Shown: in pieces, positions 18,035 to 27,049 of the stretch
Layout: each line of letters starts with the position of its first letter
Numbering within the stretch: the first letter of the stretch is position 1
Source of the DNA: JAMZMI01 sp049115715
GTDB taxonomy: Bacteria > Bacteroidota > Bacteroidia > Cytophagales > Cyclobacteriaceae
DNA: 64,000 nt
Assembly: GCA_049115715.1 (NCBI GenBank)
Contig: JAGDZQ010000003.1
Span: forward strand, 1-64,000
Reading direction: 5' to 3'
Translations under genes and position numbers: made by a program
The notes under the pieces: generated by a model
Seen by the model: the letters and a program-made list of their open reading frames with translations, nothing else
The model's database searches: none
Told to the model about the DNA's origin: nothing

Positions 18035-18505
18035 GTGAATAGTCTTACGATTCCATACGAAATATCAACCTTCGAAGCACTGAGTCGTGAGGATCAAGAC
18101 TTAATCAATGAGGCTAGGACAGCCATGCTCAATGCGCACGCACCATATTCCAATTTCCTAGTTGGAAGTTCTGTAAAGGATGAGAACGATAAGATAACAA
18201 CAGGAAACAATCAGGAAAATGCAGCCTACCCGTCAGGACTTTGCGCAGAAAGGGTTGCACTATTTGCTGCAAAATCTCAATCAAAAGCAGCTCTGAAAAC
18301 AATAGTGGTTTTAGCTCAAAATGAAAAGAATGAACTGGCAGACGCTTTTCCCTGTGGCAGTTGCAGACAGGTAATGCTTGAGTATGCAAGCCTTCAGGAA
18401 ACCCCTATCAGAGTACTCATGCAGAAAAAAGAAGGAGACTATATTGTGATAGGAGATGTGAAACAGTTGCTCCCATTCCAGTTTGATGCTGATCAGCTAA
18501 GCTGA
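18035..18505 (+). CDS. cdd: cytidine deaminase
   Basis: Deaminates cytidine and deoxycytidine to uridine and deoxyuridine in pyrimidine salvage. The zinc site is clear: CAE (C70, E72 as the proton shuttle) and PCGSC (C107, C110), with NQENAAYPSGLCAER upstream. The length of 156 residues is normal for the tetrameric form. The start is GTG at 18035, 4 bp after the rhomboid stop; no ATG lies at a suitable place before the conserved region. A strong terminator follows the gene. Confidence 0.94.
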   Translation: MNSLTIPYEISTFEALSREDQDLINEARTAMLNAHAPYSNFLVGSSVKDENDKITTGNNQENAAYPSGLCAERVALFAAKSQSKAALKTIVVLAQNEKNELADAFPCGSCRQVMLEYASLQETPIRVLMQKKEGDYIVIGDVKQLLPFQFDADQLS

Positions 18506-18542
18506 ACGACTTAGAAAGTTATTCAACTGGTTTAAAACAAAA

Positions 18543-18576
18543 AAAACGTCTCTCTCAACAAAGAGAAAGACGTTTT
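18543..18576. terminator. bidirectional hairpin terminator between cdd and FKBP gene
   Basis: Arms of 14 bases (18543-18556 and 18563-18576) pair with a single mismatch around a 6-base loop. An A-run precedes the hairpin and a T-run closes it, so it can end transcription of cdd on the plus strand and of the FKBP gene on the minus strand; the two genes converge here. Confidence 0.85.
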
Positions 18577-18598
18577 CGCTTATTCTTTCTAATTAGAA

Positions 18599-19291
18599 TT
18601 ATCCTCCTATAGAGATCAATTCTACTTCAAATATCAATACTGAATTTGGTGGAATTTGTCCACCTGAACCTCTTGGCCCGTAACCTAAATCAGAAGGAAT
18701 TACCAACTCAGCTTTTCCACCTTCTTTGATTAACTGAAGACCTTCAGTCCATCCTGGTATTACTTGATTCAATCCGAATGTAGCAGGCTCTCCACGCTCA
18801 ACAGAACTATCAAATACTGTACCGTCAGCAAGTTTTCCTGTGTAATGAACCGTCACTTGATCCACAGAAGTAGGATTTGCTCCTGTCCCTGCTACAAGCT
18901 CTCTATACTGAAGACCCGACTCTGTAGTTACAACGTCCTCACGTGCACTATTAGAAGCTAAAAGCTCCTCGCCCAACTTCAACAACTCTTCGTTTCGTAC
19001 TTCTGCCTTTTCCTTAGCAATTTTATCAAATGCTTCAAAGCAAGCTCTCATCTCGGCATCTGTTAACTTGATATCCTTTGCCATTGCATCTTTAATTCCT
19101 TGAGCAAGCGCATCTGGTTGAATACCTTCCAGCTTGTTTCTCACAATATCGTTACCAATTCGAGTTCCATAGCTGTAACTCACACTATCTTCCAATGTAG
19201 TCAAACTTACTGCAGCTAGTGATGCCTTTTCATTACAACTAACACCCACTACGACCAAGGCGGTAATTATTAATAAACCTAAATTTTTCAT
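18599..19291 (-). CDS. FKBP-type peptidyl-prolyl cis-trans isomerase lipoprotein
   Basis: A periplasmic or outer-membrane-anchored proline isomerase of about 230 residues. A lipoprotein signal ends in VGVSC (Cys about 19). An N-terminal helical FKBP_N dimerisation segment (about 25-115) precedes a full FKBP domain: VTVHYTGKLADGTVFDSS, FGLNQVIPGWTEGLQLI, and GYGPRGSGGQIPPNSVLIFEVEL at the end. This is the Mip/FkpA layout, for folding of exported proteins. The ATG at 19291 directly begins the signal peptide and is preferred over a TTG four codons earlier. Confidence 0.93.
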   Translation of the reverse strand: MKNLGLLIITALVVVGVSCNEKASLAAVSLTTLEDSVSYSYGTRIGNDIVRNKLEGIQPDALAQGIKDAMAKDIKLTDAEMRACFEAFDKIAKEKAEVRNEELLKLGEELLASNSAREDVVTTESGLQYRELVAGTGANPTSVDQVTVHYTGKLADGTVFDSSVERGEPATFGLNQVIPGWTEGLQLIKEGGKAELVIPSDLGYGPRGSGGQIPPNSVLIFEVELISIGG

Positions 19292-19429
19292 TATTCTAAT
19301 CAATTTTTTCTGCGAAGGTAAAGGATTAATTGCTTCTTATCATTTAGGCCTTTCGTTTATCCCAAATTGTCTGAATTCTGACGGAAAAACTCCTTTTATT
19401 TGTGCCTTCAAATTTTTGATATCAATTGT

Positions 19430-21100
19430 ATGGAAAGCGAAAAAAGACCTTCTTTGAATTTTATAGAGCAAATTGTTGAGGACGAATTAAAGAATGGTGT
19501 ACATACCGCTATCCAGACAAGGTTTCCTCCCGAACCCAACGGCTACCTTCACATCGGTCATGCAAAATCCATATGTCTAAACTTTGGTTTAGCGGAAAAG
19601 TACGGCGGCAAGTGCAATCTGAGATTTGACGATACAAATCCGGAGAAAGAAAGCGAAGAATATGTAGAATCAATTCGCAATAATGTTGAATGGCTGGGTT
19701 TCAAATGGGATGGTGAGTTTTTCACATCTGACTACTTCGACAAATTATACGAGTACGCCATTATTCTAATCAACAAAGGCAGTGCATATGTAGACGACCT
19801 AAGTCAGGAAGAATTCAACAAGATTAAGGGCACGCCAACGGTTCCTGGTAAGCATAGCTTATATAGAGAAAGAACTCCGGCGGAAAACCTGAAACTCCTT
19901 GAGGAAATGAAAGCAGGTAAGTACCAAAATGGTGAAAAGGTACTCCGAGCCAAAATAGATATGTCCTCCCCCAATATGCACATGCGGGATCCTATTCTAT
20001 ACAGAATCAAGCATGTCAGCCATCATAGGACAGGAGACAAATGGTGTATTTACCCAACATACGATTTTGCCCATGGACAATCTGATAGTATCGAGAAAAT
20101 TAGCCATTCGATTTGTACGCTTGAGTTTGAGGTTCACAGACCACTTTATGATTGGCTTCTAAAAGAAATAGAAATCTATCCGACCAGACAAATCGAATTT
20201 GCAAGGTTGAATTTGAGCTATACAGTAGTCAGCAAAAGAAAGCTATTGGAATTGGTCGAAGGCAACTACGTTTCAGGATGGGATGATCCTAGAATGCCTA
20301 CGATCTCAGGCATAAGAAGACGCGGATTCACTCCAGAATCCATCAGAACATTTGCGGAAAAAATAGGCGTTGCGAGACGAGACGGCATCATCGACGTTGC
20401 TTTACTCGAACATGCAGTGCGGGAAGATTTAAACAAAAAAAGCAATCGCGTGATGGGTATTTTAGATCCTGTCAAACTAATCATTACCAATTGGCCGGAA
20501 GGAAAGACAGAGACACTTACTGCTGTCAATAACCCTGAAGATGAATCGGCAGGAACAAGAGAACTTTCATTTTCTGGAGAAGTGTTTATAGACAGGGCAG
20601 ACTTCAAAGAAGATCCCCCAAGCCCTAAAAAATGGTATCGATTAGGTCCAGATAGAGAAGTACGTCTTAAGTATGCCTATATCATAAAGTGTACTGGCTT
20701 CAAAAAGAACGATTCCGGAGAGATTGAAGAGATTTATGCCGAATATGACCCTGATACCAAAAGTGGGCAAGACACTTCGGGTAAGAAGGTAAAGGGAACT
20801 CTGGGTTGGGTATCCGCCAATGATGCAATCAATGCAGAGATTCGTCTCTATGATAGATTATTCAAGACAGAAAATCTAAATGATATTGATGATGATTTTA
20901 AAAATCACCTTAACCCTGATTCACTCAATATCAATACCAAAGCTGTGCTTGAAAATTCGCTAGCATCCGCCAAGGTCGGAGATCAGGTTCAATTCGAGCG
21001 TGTAGGGTACTTCAGGGTTGATGAAGATTCCACAAACGAAGATTTGGTTTTCAACCAAACCATTACTTTGAGAGATAACTGGCAGAAAAAAGGAGGTTAA
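19430..21100 (+). CDS. glnS: glutamine--tRNA ligase
   Basis: A class I aminoacyl-tRNA synthetase that charges tRNA-Gln. The ATP-binding HIGH motif is at 41-44 within PPEPNGYLHIGHAKS, and the KMSKS-type loop appears as VVSKRK. The C-terminal anticodon-binding beta-barrel domains are complete. The length of about 556 residues is normal. The ATG at 19430 matches the usual N-terminus; a TTG at 19400 would add ten residues without family support. The stop overlaps the end of the convergent lipoprotein gene by 4 bp. Confidence 0.96.
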   Translation: MESEKRPSLNFIEQIVEDELKNGVHTAIQTRFPPEPNGYLHIGHAKSICLNFGLAEKYGGKCNLRFDDTNPEKESEEYVESIRNNVEWLGFKWDGEFFTSDYFDKLYEYAIILINKGSAYVDDLSQEEFNKIKGTPTVPGKHSLYRERTPAENLKLLEEMKAGKYQNGEKVLRAKIDMSSPNMHMRDPILYRIKHVSHHRTGDKWCIYPTYDFAHGQSDSIEKISHSICTLEFEVHRPLYDWLLKEIEIYPTRQIEFARLNLSYTVVSKRKLLELVEGNYVSGWDDPRMPTISGIRRRGFTPESIRTFAEKIGVARRDGIIDVALLEHAVREDLNKKSNRVMGILDPVKLIITNWPEGKTETLTAVNNPEDESAGTRELSFSGEVFIDRADFKEDPPSPKKWYRLGPDREVRLKYAYIIKCTGFKKNDSGEIEEIYAEYDPDTKSGQDTSGKKVKGTLGWVSANDAINAEIRLYDRLFKTENLNDIDDDFKNHLNPDSLNINTKAVLENSLASAKVGDQVQFERVGYFRVDEDSTNEDLVFNQTITLRDNWQKKGG

Positions 21101-22230
21101 TACCTCCTATAGTAATTTCTGATTTTGCTGACTACCTGATCATAAAGGGGTGCCGTAAATTCCTCAAACATGACTTGTGGGTGAGGTACTGAGACTTGTG
21201 ATCGCTTAGTCATAGCTAACTCCTCCGTACTAAGTGCGCGTTTATCCCCCTTGAAAGTTGCCCAACTAGCTGTCCATACATATTCGCTAGGCATCTTCTC
21301 TTGGGTAATTACTTTGCGTGTATCATTATCCATGATTTTAAAATCAAGTTGACCGCCTCCAGAGATTGACACCTCTGTGATCTTCAATGAGGCAGTTACA
21401 GTACCATAAATATCTTCACCATCTTTGGTCGCGATCTTCACACTATCTCTTGACACCTCCTTTTCAGTATTGTTTTGAAAAATATTGCCAAGAGAGAATC
21501 CATCAAATTCCATTTTTATGACATGGTCGACAAATTCTAATCGTTGGTTTTCTGCTTCTTGAGGAGTGTAGAACCTCACGTACTTATTGATGGGTTCGTG
21601 ATGCAAATACTCATTGATCTTATTGACAAAAAACTCATGTTTCACTTCCAGTAACCTGCCGGGGCTTGGTATTGGCTTCACCACCACCTTGAGCGTCGCA
21701 AAGTAGAGCGACTCTGACAGCTTATCTTCTATATCCTTATACCGAGGTACCAGCTGTCTGACTATTTCAAAATGTCTATGAGCTTCTAAAGCATCTTTAC
21801 GAAATTGTTTTCTTTTCATCGCCTCAACTCCTAGTCCATATCGAACCTCTGCCGCTTTTTGCTGAGATTCAGCAAGTTCACGATCGTATCGAGATGGATC
21901 AGGCACCAGCTCCAAACATGACGGACATCTTCTTATTGCTTCGTAGAGATTGTTGATAGATTGGTAATTGGAAGTCATTTGCTCCCATTTGAATGAGTCA
22001 GATGAGGCCTCAGCTCGCGCTATATTATCGATATGTACATCTAAAGCCAGCTTATATGCTTTGCGTAGCGTCGATCTTGCTTTTTTACTGTCTCCATTGG
22101 ATTTTAGTCTTTTGATAGACTGAGAGACAGCTAGGTCATAATCGCCTTGCTCAAGAGCCTTTTTGCCAGTCTGGCACCCGGTCAAGATGATTTGCGCCAA
22201 AAGAAAAATGATTAAGTATACTCTACACAT
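21097..22230 (-). CDS. TPR-like lipoprotein of unknown function
   Basis: A lipoprotein of about 377 residues. The signal peptide MCRVYLIIFLLAQIILTGC has a lipobox at Cys19. The next 150 residues are helical and TPR-like (KALEQGDYDLAVSQSIKRL, LYEAIRRCPSCLELVPD). The C-terminal 200 residues are beta-rich, with a pattern of repeated strands. I do not recognise a named family. I chose the ATG at 22230 because the signal peptide starts there, although an ATG at 22293 is also open. A role in envelope assembly is possible but is only a guess. Confidence 0.7.
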   Translation of the reverse strand: MCRVYLIIFLLAQIILTGCQTGKKALEQGDYDLAVSQSIKRLKSNGDSKKARSTLRKAYKLALDVHIDNIARAEASSDSFKWEQMTSNYQSINNLYEAIRRCPSCLELVPDPSRYDRELAESQQKAAEVRYGLGVEAMKRKQFRKDALEAHRHFEIVRQLVPRYKDIEDKLSESLYFATLKVVVKPIPSPGRLLEVKHEFFVNKINEYLHHEPINKYVRFYTPQEAENQRLEFVDHVIKMEFDGFSLGNIFQNNTEKEVSRDSVKIATKDGEDIYGTVTASLKITEVSISGGGQLDFKIMDNDTRKVITQEKMPSEYVWTASWATFKGDKRALSTEELAMTKRSQVSVPHPQVMFEEFTAPLYDQVVSKIRNYYRRY

Positions 22231-22311
22231 AGCTTCACAATTTGTTTCTAAAGTTATCAAGACCAGAAATAATGCCAATTCAAAATAATGCATTCAATCA
22301 TAACAATCTTG

Positions 22312-22333
22312 TTTGATCAAATATTTGATTAAA
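22312..22333. promoter_or_regulatory. paired AT-rich palindromic 10-mers between divergent genes
   Basis: TTTGATCAAA (22312-22321, a perfect palindrome) is followed two bases later by TTTGATTAAA (22324-22333). The pair lies in the gap between the divergent genes at 22230 (minus) and 22359 (plus) and looks like a possible operator. No known regulator consensus is assigned. Confidence 0.3.
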
Positions 22334-22358
22334 TTCAACCAAACATTTAACTACAATT

Positions 22359-22628
22359 ATGTCTATTTCAGTAAAGGATTTTGTTCCGGAAAAGAGCAAA
22401 GGGGGGATGTTCAAGTCTGGAAAAGTTGAGCACTTCGACGAAGTAACCGCCAAACTCAATCAATGGATTCATGAAAATCGTGATATTGAAGTTCTCAATA
22501 TTGAGACCGTGGTTTTACCCAATATTCACGATAGCAATGAAGAAGGAAGTCAGGATACTGAGCTTTGGACTGGAGGAGAGTCAAGTTCTCAATGGTACCA
22601 GCTACTAAGAGTTTGGTATAGAGCATAA
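22359..22628 (+). CDS. small acidic conserved-looking hypothetical protein
   Basis: An 89-residue soluble protein without signal peptide or membrane segment. It has a mixed alpha/beta pattern (KLNQWIHENRDIEVLNIETVVLP) and an aromatic C-terminus (SSQWYQLLRVWYRA). Codon use resembles the neighbours and the reading frame is clean, which supports it as a real gene. No family is recognised. It stands alone in front of the symporter gene. Confidence 0.6.
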   Translation: MSISVKDFVPEKSKGGMFKSGKVEHFDEVTAKLNQWIHENRDIEVLNIETVVLPNIHDSNEEGSQDTELWTGGESSSQWYQLLRVWYRA

Positions 22629-22762
22629 TTTTTGTTTTCTAAAAACTCAAATCTTTTATTTTTAAATTCTGGTTTTTCTTGTCTCAAAAGGGTGAGAAGT
22701 AGCATGTTATTGCACCTAAATAAAACTCCTGATACCATAAGTCCTTTAAACAAGAACGAACC

Positions 22763-24124
22763 ATGATAAAAACTATAGAGCATTTCTTTGAATCTGCAGC
22801 TAGTTTTGTTTGGGGACCACCCCTACTTGTTTTATTACTTGGCGGGGGTGCCTTTTTCATGATTTATTCAGGATTCCTACCCTTTAGGTATCTAGGACAT
22901 GCAATTAACGTCCTTAGAGGAAAATTTGACGACAAAGATGACCCAGGACAAATCAATCACTTTCAGGCGCTATCTGGTGCGCTAGCTGCTACCATAGGCA
23001 TGGGAAACATCAGCGGAGTTGCTGTTGCCATTGCCACAGGAGGCCCTGGAGCTATTTTCTGGATGTGGGTAAGTGCATTTCTAGGCATGGCTACAAAATT
23101 CTTTACTTGTAGCCTCTCAGTGATGTATCGGGGCAAAGATTCCAATGGCGAAATTCAGGGAGGCCCAATGTATTTCATTCAGGAAGGGCTCGGGAAAAAA
23201 TGGATGCCGCTGGCGATTTTCTTTGCTGTGGTTGGTTCATTTGGAGCTACTCCTGTATTTCAAACTCATCAAACAATCGATGCTATCAAAGATGTGGTAT
23301 TAATCCCAAATGGGATTGCCGCAGAATCTTTCTATTTGAACCTTTCAATAGGAACAATTATCTCCATCATTGTAGCGCTGGTGATTTTTGGAGGAATAAC
23401 AAGGATTGGAAGTGTAGCTGCCAAGCTCGTTCCCTCAATGGTCGTGCTATATGTAGGAAGCATAATACTGATTCTGATATTGAATATAAGTGAGGTGATC
23501 CCATCACTTGCACTAATCCTTAAAGATGCTTTTACAGCAGATGCAGCCTTAGGAGGTGCGCTTGGAGCTTTGATCATAACAGGAGCGAGAAGAGCCGCTT
23601 TTTCGAATGAGGCTGGGATAGGCACAGCGCCAATGATGCATGGTGCAGCTAAAACAAAAGAGCCAATCCGCGAAGGACTCGTTGCAATGCTTGGCCCTGC
23701 CATAGACACATTGATTATATGCACGATGACCGGACTTTGTATTCTGGTGACTGGAGCTTGGGAGCTGAAAGGCTTAAACGGCATTACACTCACTGCCAAA
23801 GCATTTGAAATAAGTCTTCCTTTTGTTGGCCCATACATCTTGTTGATATGTGTATTAATTTTTGCGATCACCACCATATTTGGATTGGCCTACTATGGCA
23901 AAAAATGCTTCTCCTACCTAGTTGGACCAAAATTCGGCTCCTATTTCAATTACTGGTATGTGGCCTTGGTATTGGTCGCCTCAGTAAGTAGTCTTCAAGC
24001 CATCATTTCATTTATAGATCTGGCATACGGACTTATGGCATTCCCGACGATGGTAGGAGCAATACTTCTTGCCCCAAAAGTAAAAGCTGCTGCGAAGGTA
24101 TATTTCGGCAATTTGAAGAACTGA
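22763..24124 (+). CDS. sodium:alanine symporter (AGCS family)
   Basis: A 453-residue inner-membrane transporter with about 11 helices that imports alanine or glycine together with sodium ions. Family signatures are seen in LAATIGMGNISGVAVAIATGGPGAIFWMW and in AAFSNEAGIGTAPMMHGAA. The N-terminal segment PPLLVLLLGGGAFFMIYSGFLPFR is typical. The length is normal. It is a single gene with an AT-rich upstream region. Substrate preference within the family cannot be read from the sequence. Confidence 0.92.
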   Translation: MIKTIEHFFESAASFVWGPPLLVLLLGGGAFFMIYSGFLPFRYLGHAINVLRGKFDDKDDPGQINHFQALSGALAATIGMGNISGVAVAIATGGPGAIFWMWVSAFLGMATKFFTCSLSVMYRGKDSNGEIQGGPMYFIQEGLGKKWMPLAIFFAVVGSFGATPVFQTHQTIDAIKDVVLIPNGIAAESFYLNLSIGTIISIIVALVIFGGITRIGSVAAKLVPSMVVLYVGSIILILILNISEVIPSLALILKDAFTADAALGGALGALIITGARRAAFSNEAGIGTAPMMHGAAKTKEPIREGLVAMLGPAIDTLIICTMTGLCILVTGAWELKGLNGITLTAKAFEISLPFVGPYILLICVLIFAITTIFGLAYYGKKCFSYLVGPKFGSYFNYWYVALVLVASVSSLQAIISFIDLAYGLMAFPTMVGAILLAPKVKAAAKVYFGNLKN

Positions 24125-24188
24125 TTTCTAATTTATACCGTTCATATTTCTATTATTTGACCATCTCGGAGGCACAATGGTCGAAATG

Positions 24189-24222
24189 TTTGTCTTGCGG
24201 GTGCTTCTTTGATATATATTTG
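24189..24222 (+). promoter_or_regulatory. Bacteroidota promoter of the trkA-trkH-lgt operon
   Basis: A -33 element TTTG at 24189-24192 and a -7 element TATATTTG at 24215-24222 are separated by 22 bp, close to the usual 19-21 bp. The -7 ends 26 nt before the trkA ATG. Both elements are exact and the spacing is near consensus, so this is the best-supported promoter in the window. Confidence 0.6.
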
Positions 24223-24248
24223 CCCCCCAATAAGGACTTAGCTATTAC

Positions 24249-25589
24249 ATGAGAATTATCATAGCAGGTGCTGGAGATTTGGGCTTTCATCTAGCCAAAC
24301 TCTTAGCCTACGAGGAACAGGATATTATTCTAATTGATAGGGATCAATCAGTATTAGAATATGCTTCCAATAACCTCGATGTAAGCACAATCAAAGGAAG
24401 CTCTACCTCTGTAAAGATTCTGGAAGAGGCCAATGTTGCCAAAGCAGACTTACTGATTGCTGTAACTTCTATTGAAGACACGAATATCACTACTTGTATA
24501 GTAGGCAAAAGTCTGGGAGCTAAACGAACGGTTGCGAGGATATCTAACATTGAGTTTTTACATCAAAAGGAAAAACTTGATCTCAAAAGTATCGGTATAG
24601 ATGAAATCATTTCTCCTGAATCGCTAGCTGCAAAAGAAATTAAGAGACTTGTAAAGGAATCTGCACTCACAGATACTTTCGAGTTTGAGAACGGAAAACT
24701 CTCGCTCATAGGAATTACCGTTGATGAAAAATCGGAACTAAAAGATAAGACCTTAACGGAAACTGCTTACCTAAACCCTGATCACAATTTTACCACTATT
24801 GCCATATTGAGGGAAAATAAGACCATCATGCCTCATGGTGAGAATAAGTTTATGCTCAATGATCATGCTTATTTTATTGCCGAACCAAGTGGCATTGATA
24901 GGGTAATGTCACTAGCTGGGAAGCAGCGATTTGACATTAAAAACATCATGATTCTAGGTGGCAGCAAAGTTGGGATTAATACCGCCAGACAATTAAGTAA
25001 GAAGTACAACATCAAACTCATCGAGAAGGATAAGGAGAAGTGTTTTATGCTGGCTGACACACTTCCCGATACGATGATCATCAATGGAGATGTGAGAGAC
25101 ACCCAACTCCTTAAGGATGAGGGCTTAGACAGAATGGATGCTTTCATCGCTGTAACCGGGAACTCGGAAACCAATATCATTTCTTCGCTCGTTGCGAAAA
25201 ATCACGGAGTGAAGAAGACAATAGCCGCTGTGGAAAATGTTGATTACATCCACCTTTCTCAAAGTATCGGGGTAGATACAATGATCAACAAGAAACTCAT
25301 AGCGGCCAACTTCATCTTTAGATATATCAGACGTGGAGAGGTGCTCAGCCTAACCAGTGTACATGGTGTAGATGCTGAGATTCTAGAGTTTGAAGTGAAA
25401 CCTGACTCGAAAATCCTCACGCATGAGCTACGCAATCTTGACTTCCCAAAAACTGCGGTTATTGGAGGCGTGATAAGAAAAGACGTGGGTTATACTGTGC
25501 GGGGCAACTTTGAGTTTGAAGTAAAAGATCGGGTAGTCGTATTGTCAAACCCCGAATGCATCCATAAAGTGGAAAGCTTCTTCAAGTAA
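24249..25589 (+). CDS. trkA: Trk potassium uptake regulatory subunit TrkA
   Basis: The peripheral NAD(H)-binding subunit that gates the Trk potassium channel from the cytoplasm. It has 446 residues in two RCK repeats. Each has a nucleotide-binding GxGxxG-type start (IIAGAGDLGFHLAKLL at 3-18; IMILGGSKVGINTARQL near 235) followed by an RCK_C domain. Two bp separate it from trkH. The assignment is firm on domain layout and operon partner. Confidence 0.94.
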   Translation: MRIIIAGAGDLGFHLAKLLAYEEQDIILIDRDQSVLEYASNNLDVSTIKGSSTSVKILEEANVAKADLLIAVTSIEDTNITTCIVGKSLGAKRTVARISNIEFLHQKEKLDLKSIGIDEIISPESLAAKEIKRLVKESALTDTFEFENGKLSLIGITVDEKSELKDKTLTETAYLNPDHNFTTIAILRENKTIMPHGENKFMLNDHAYFIAEPSGIDRVMSLAGKQRFDIKNIMILGGSKVGINTARQLSKKYNIKLIEKDKEKCFMLADTLPDTMIINGDVRDTQLLKDEGLDRMDAFIAVTGNSETNIISSLVAKNHGVKKTIAAVENVDYIHLSQSIGVDTMINKKLIAANFIFRYIRRGEVLSLTSVHGVDAEILEFEVKPDSKILTHELRNLDFPKTAVIGGVIRKDVGYTVRGNFEFEVKDRVVVLSNPECIHKVESFFK

Positions 25590-25591
25590 TT

Positions 25592-27046
25592 ATGCGTTTT
25601 AACTATCGGATAATCATCAACATTTTGGGCATTCTTCTGATGATGAATGGCTTGTTTATGTACGTCTGCATACCGTTTTCACTGTACTACAAAGAAGGAG
25701 ATCTATTGGCTATTTTTGGAGCAGGGTCTATTACACTTCTTGTTGGGTCAGCTCTTTTTTTTGCTACAAAAAGAAATCAAACAAAGGAACTCAAAAAGCG
25801 CGATGGATATCTTGTCGTCACACTAGGTTGGCTTATAATGTCTGCTTTTGGCTCGCTTCCCTATATGTTTAGCGGTGCGATTCCAGAATTCAACAACGCC
25901 TTCTTCGAGACTATTTCAGGGTTTTCTACTACAGGAGCTACTATACTTACAGATATAGAGGGGGTTCATAAAGGGATTTTGTTTTGGAGGAGCCTTACAC
26001 AATGGATCGGAGGAATGGGTATCATCGTGCTCACCGTAGCTATCCTGCCTATTCTAGGAATTGGCGGCATGCAGCTTTTCGTTGCTGAGGCACCAGGTAT
26101 CTCTCCCGACAAATTACAGCCAAGAATTAAAGAAACAGCCAAGAGGTTATGGCTTATATACCTTGGGCTCACTTTTGCTGAGACAGTGTTACTTTGGCTA
26201 GGCGGAATGACTTTTTACGACGCAATCAATCATGGATTGACTACTATGGCAACTGGCGGGTTTTCAACCAAAAATGCAAGCATTGCCTTCTTTGATTCTG
26301 CATTCATCCAATATGTAATCATCGGGTTTATGTTTCTCGCTGGAACAAACTTTACCATGACCTACTTCGGGCTTCATGGGCAGTTTAAAAAAGTTCTAAA
26401 AAATGATGAGTTTCGTTTTTACGTAGGGTTCTGCATAATACTGACCTTGATTGTTGCGACCGGCGTTTACTTAATAGACGGGGGACTTGAAAAATCCTTC
26501 CGAACGGCCGCTTTCCAGGTGGTCTCGGTAATTACCACCACAGGGTACATTACGGCTGATTATACCTCCTGGACTTCATTCATAACATTGCTTTTCTTTA
26601 TCATGATGTTTTTCGGAGCATCTGCTGGATCTACTGCGGGTGGAGTCAAGATTGTCCGACATATTGTGCTTATTAAAAACAGCATCCTTGAACTTAAAAG
26701 ACAGCTACATCCCAATGCGGTGATTCCGGTTCGTTTTAATGGTCATGCTGTGTCCAGAGATATCACGTTCAACATTCTTGCTTTCATCATGATCTATATT
26801 TTGATCTTTGCCACATCTTCAGCGCTTATGGGGATATTGGGTGCTGATTTCAATACCGCCATAGGTTCGGTTGCTACATGTCTGGGCAATATTGGGCCAG
26901 GGCTTGGTAGCGTTGGGCCAGTCGATAATTTTGCGCATATCTCGATTCCTGGCAAGTGGTTACTCTCTTTTCTGATGTTACTTGGACGTCTTGAGCTTTT
27001 TACCGTACTTATATTATTTACACCCTTCTTTTGGAAAACGAATTAA
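25592..27046 (+). CDS. trkH: Trk potassium transporter membrane subunit TrkH
   Basis: The pore-forming subunit of the Trk system, 484 residues, about ten helices with four pore loops. The four selectivity-filter segments are visible: GFSTTGATIL, MATGGFSTKNAS, ITTTGYITADY and TCLGNIGPGLG, each holding the key glycine. The gene lies 2 bp after trkA and 3 bp before lgt, so all three are probably one transcript. Confidence 0.95.
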   Translation: MRFNYRIIINILGILLMMNGLFMYVCIPFSLYYKEGDLLAIFGAGSITLLVGSALFFATKRNQTKELKKRDGYLVVTLGWLIMSAFGSLPYMFSGAIPEFNNAFFETISGFSTTGATILTDIEGVHKGILFWRSLTQWIGGMGIIVLTVAILPILGIGGMQLFVAEAPGISPDKLQPRIKETAKRLWLIYLGLTFAETVLLWLGGMTFYDAINHGLTTMATGGFSTKNASIAFFDSAFIQYVIIGFMFLAGTNFTMTYFGLHGQFKKVLKNDEFRFYVGFCIILTLIVATGVYLIDGGLEKSFRTAAFQVVSVITTTGYITADYTSWTSFITLLFFIMMFFGASAGSTAGGVKIVRHIVLIKNSILELKRQLHPNAVIPVRFNGHAVSRDITFNILAFIMIYILIFATSSALMGILGADFNTAIGSVATCLGNIGPGLGSVGPVDNFAHISIPGKWLLSFLMLLGRLELFTVLILFTPFFWKTN

Positions 27047-27049
27047 CAC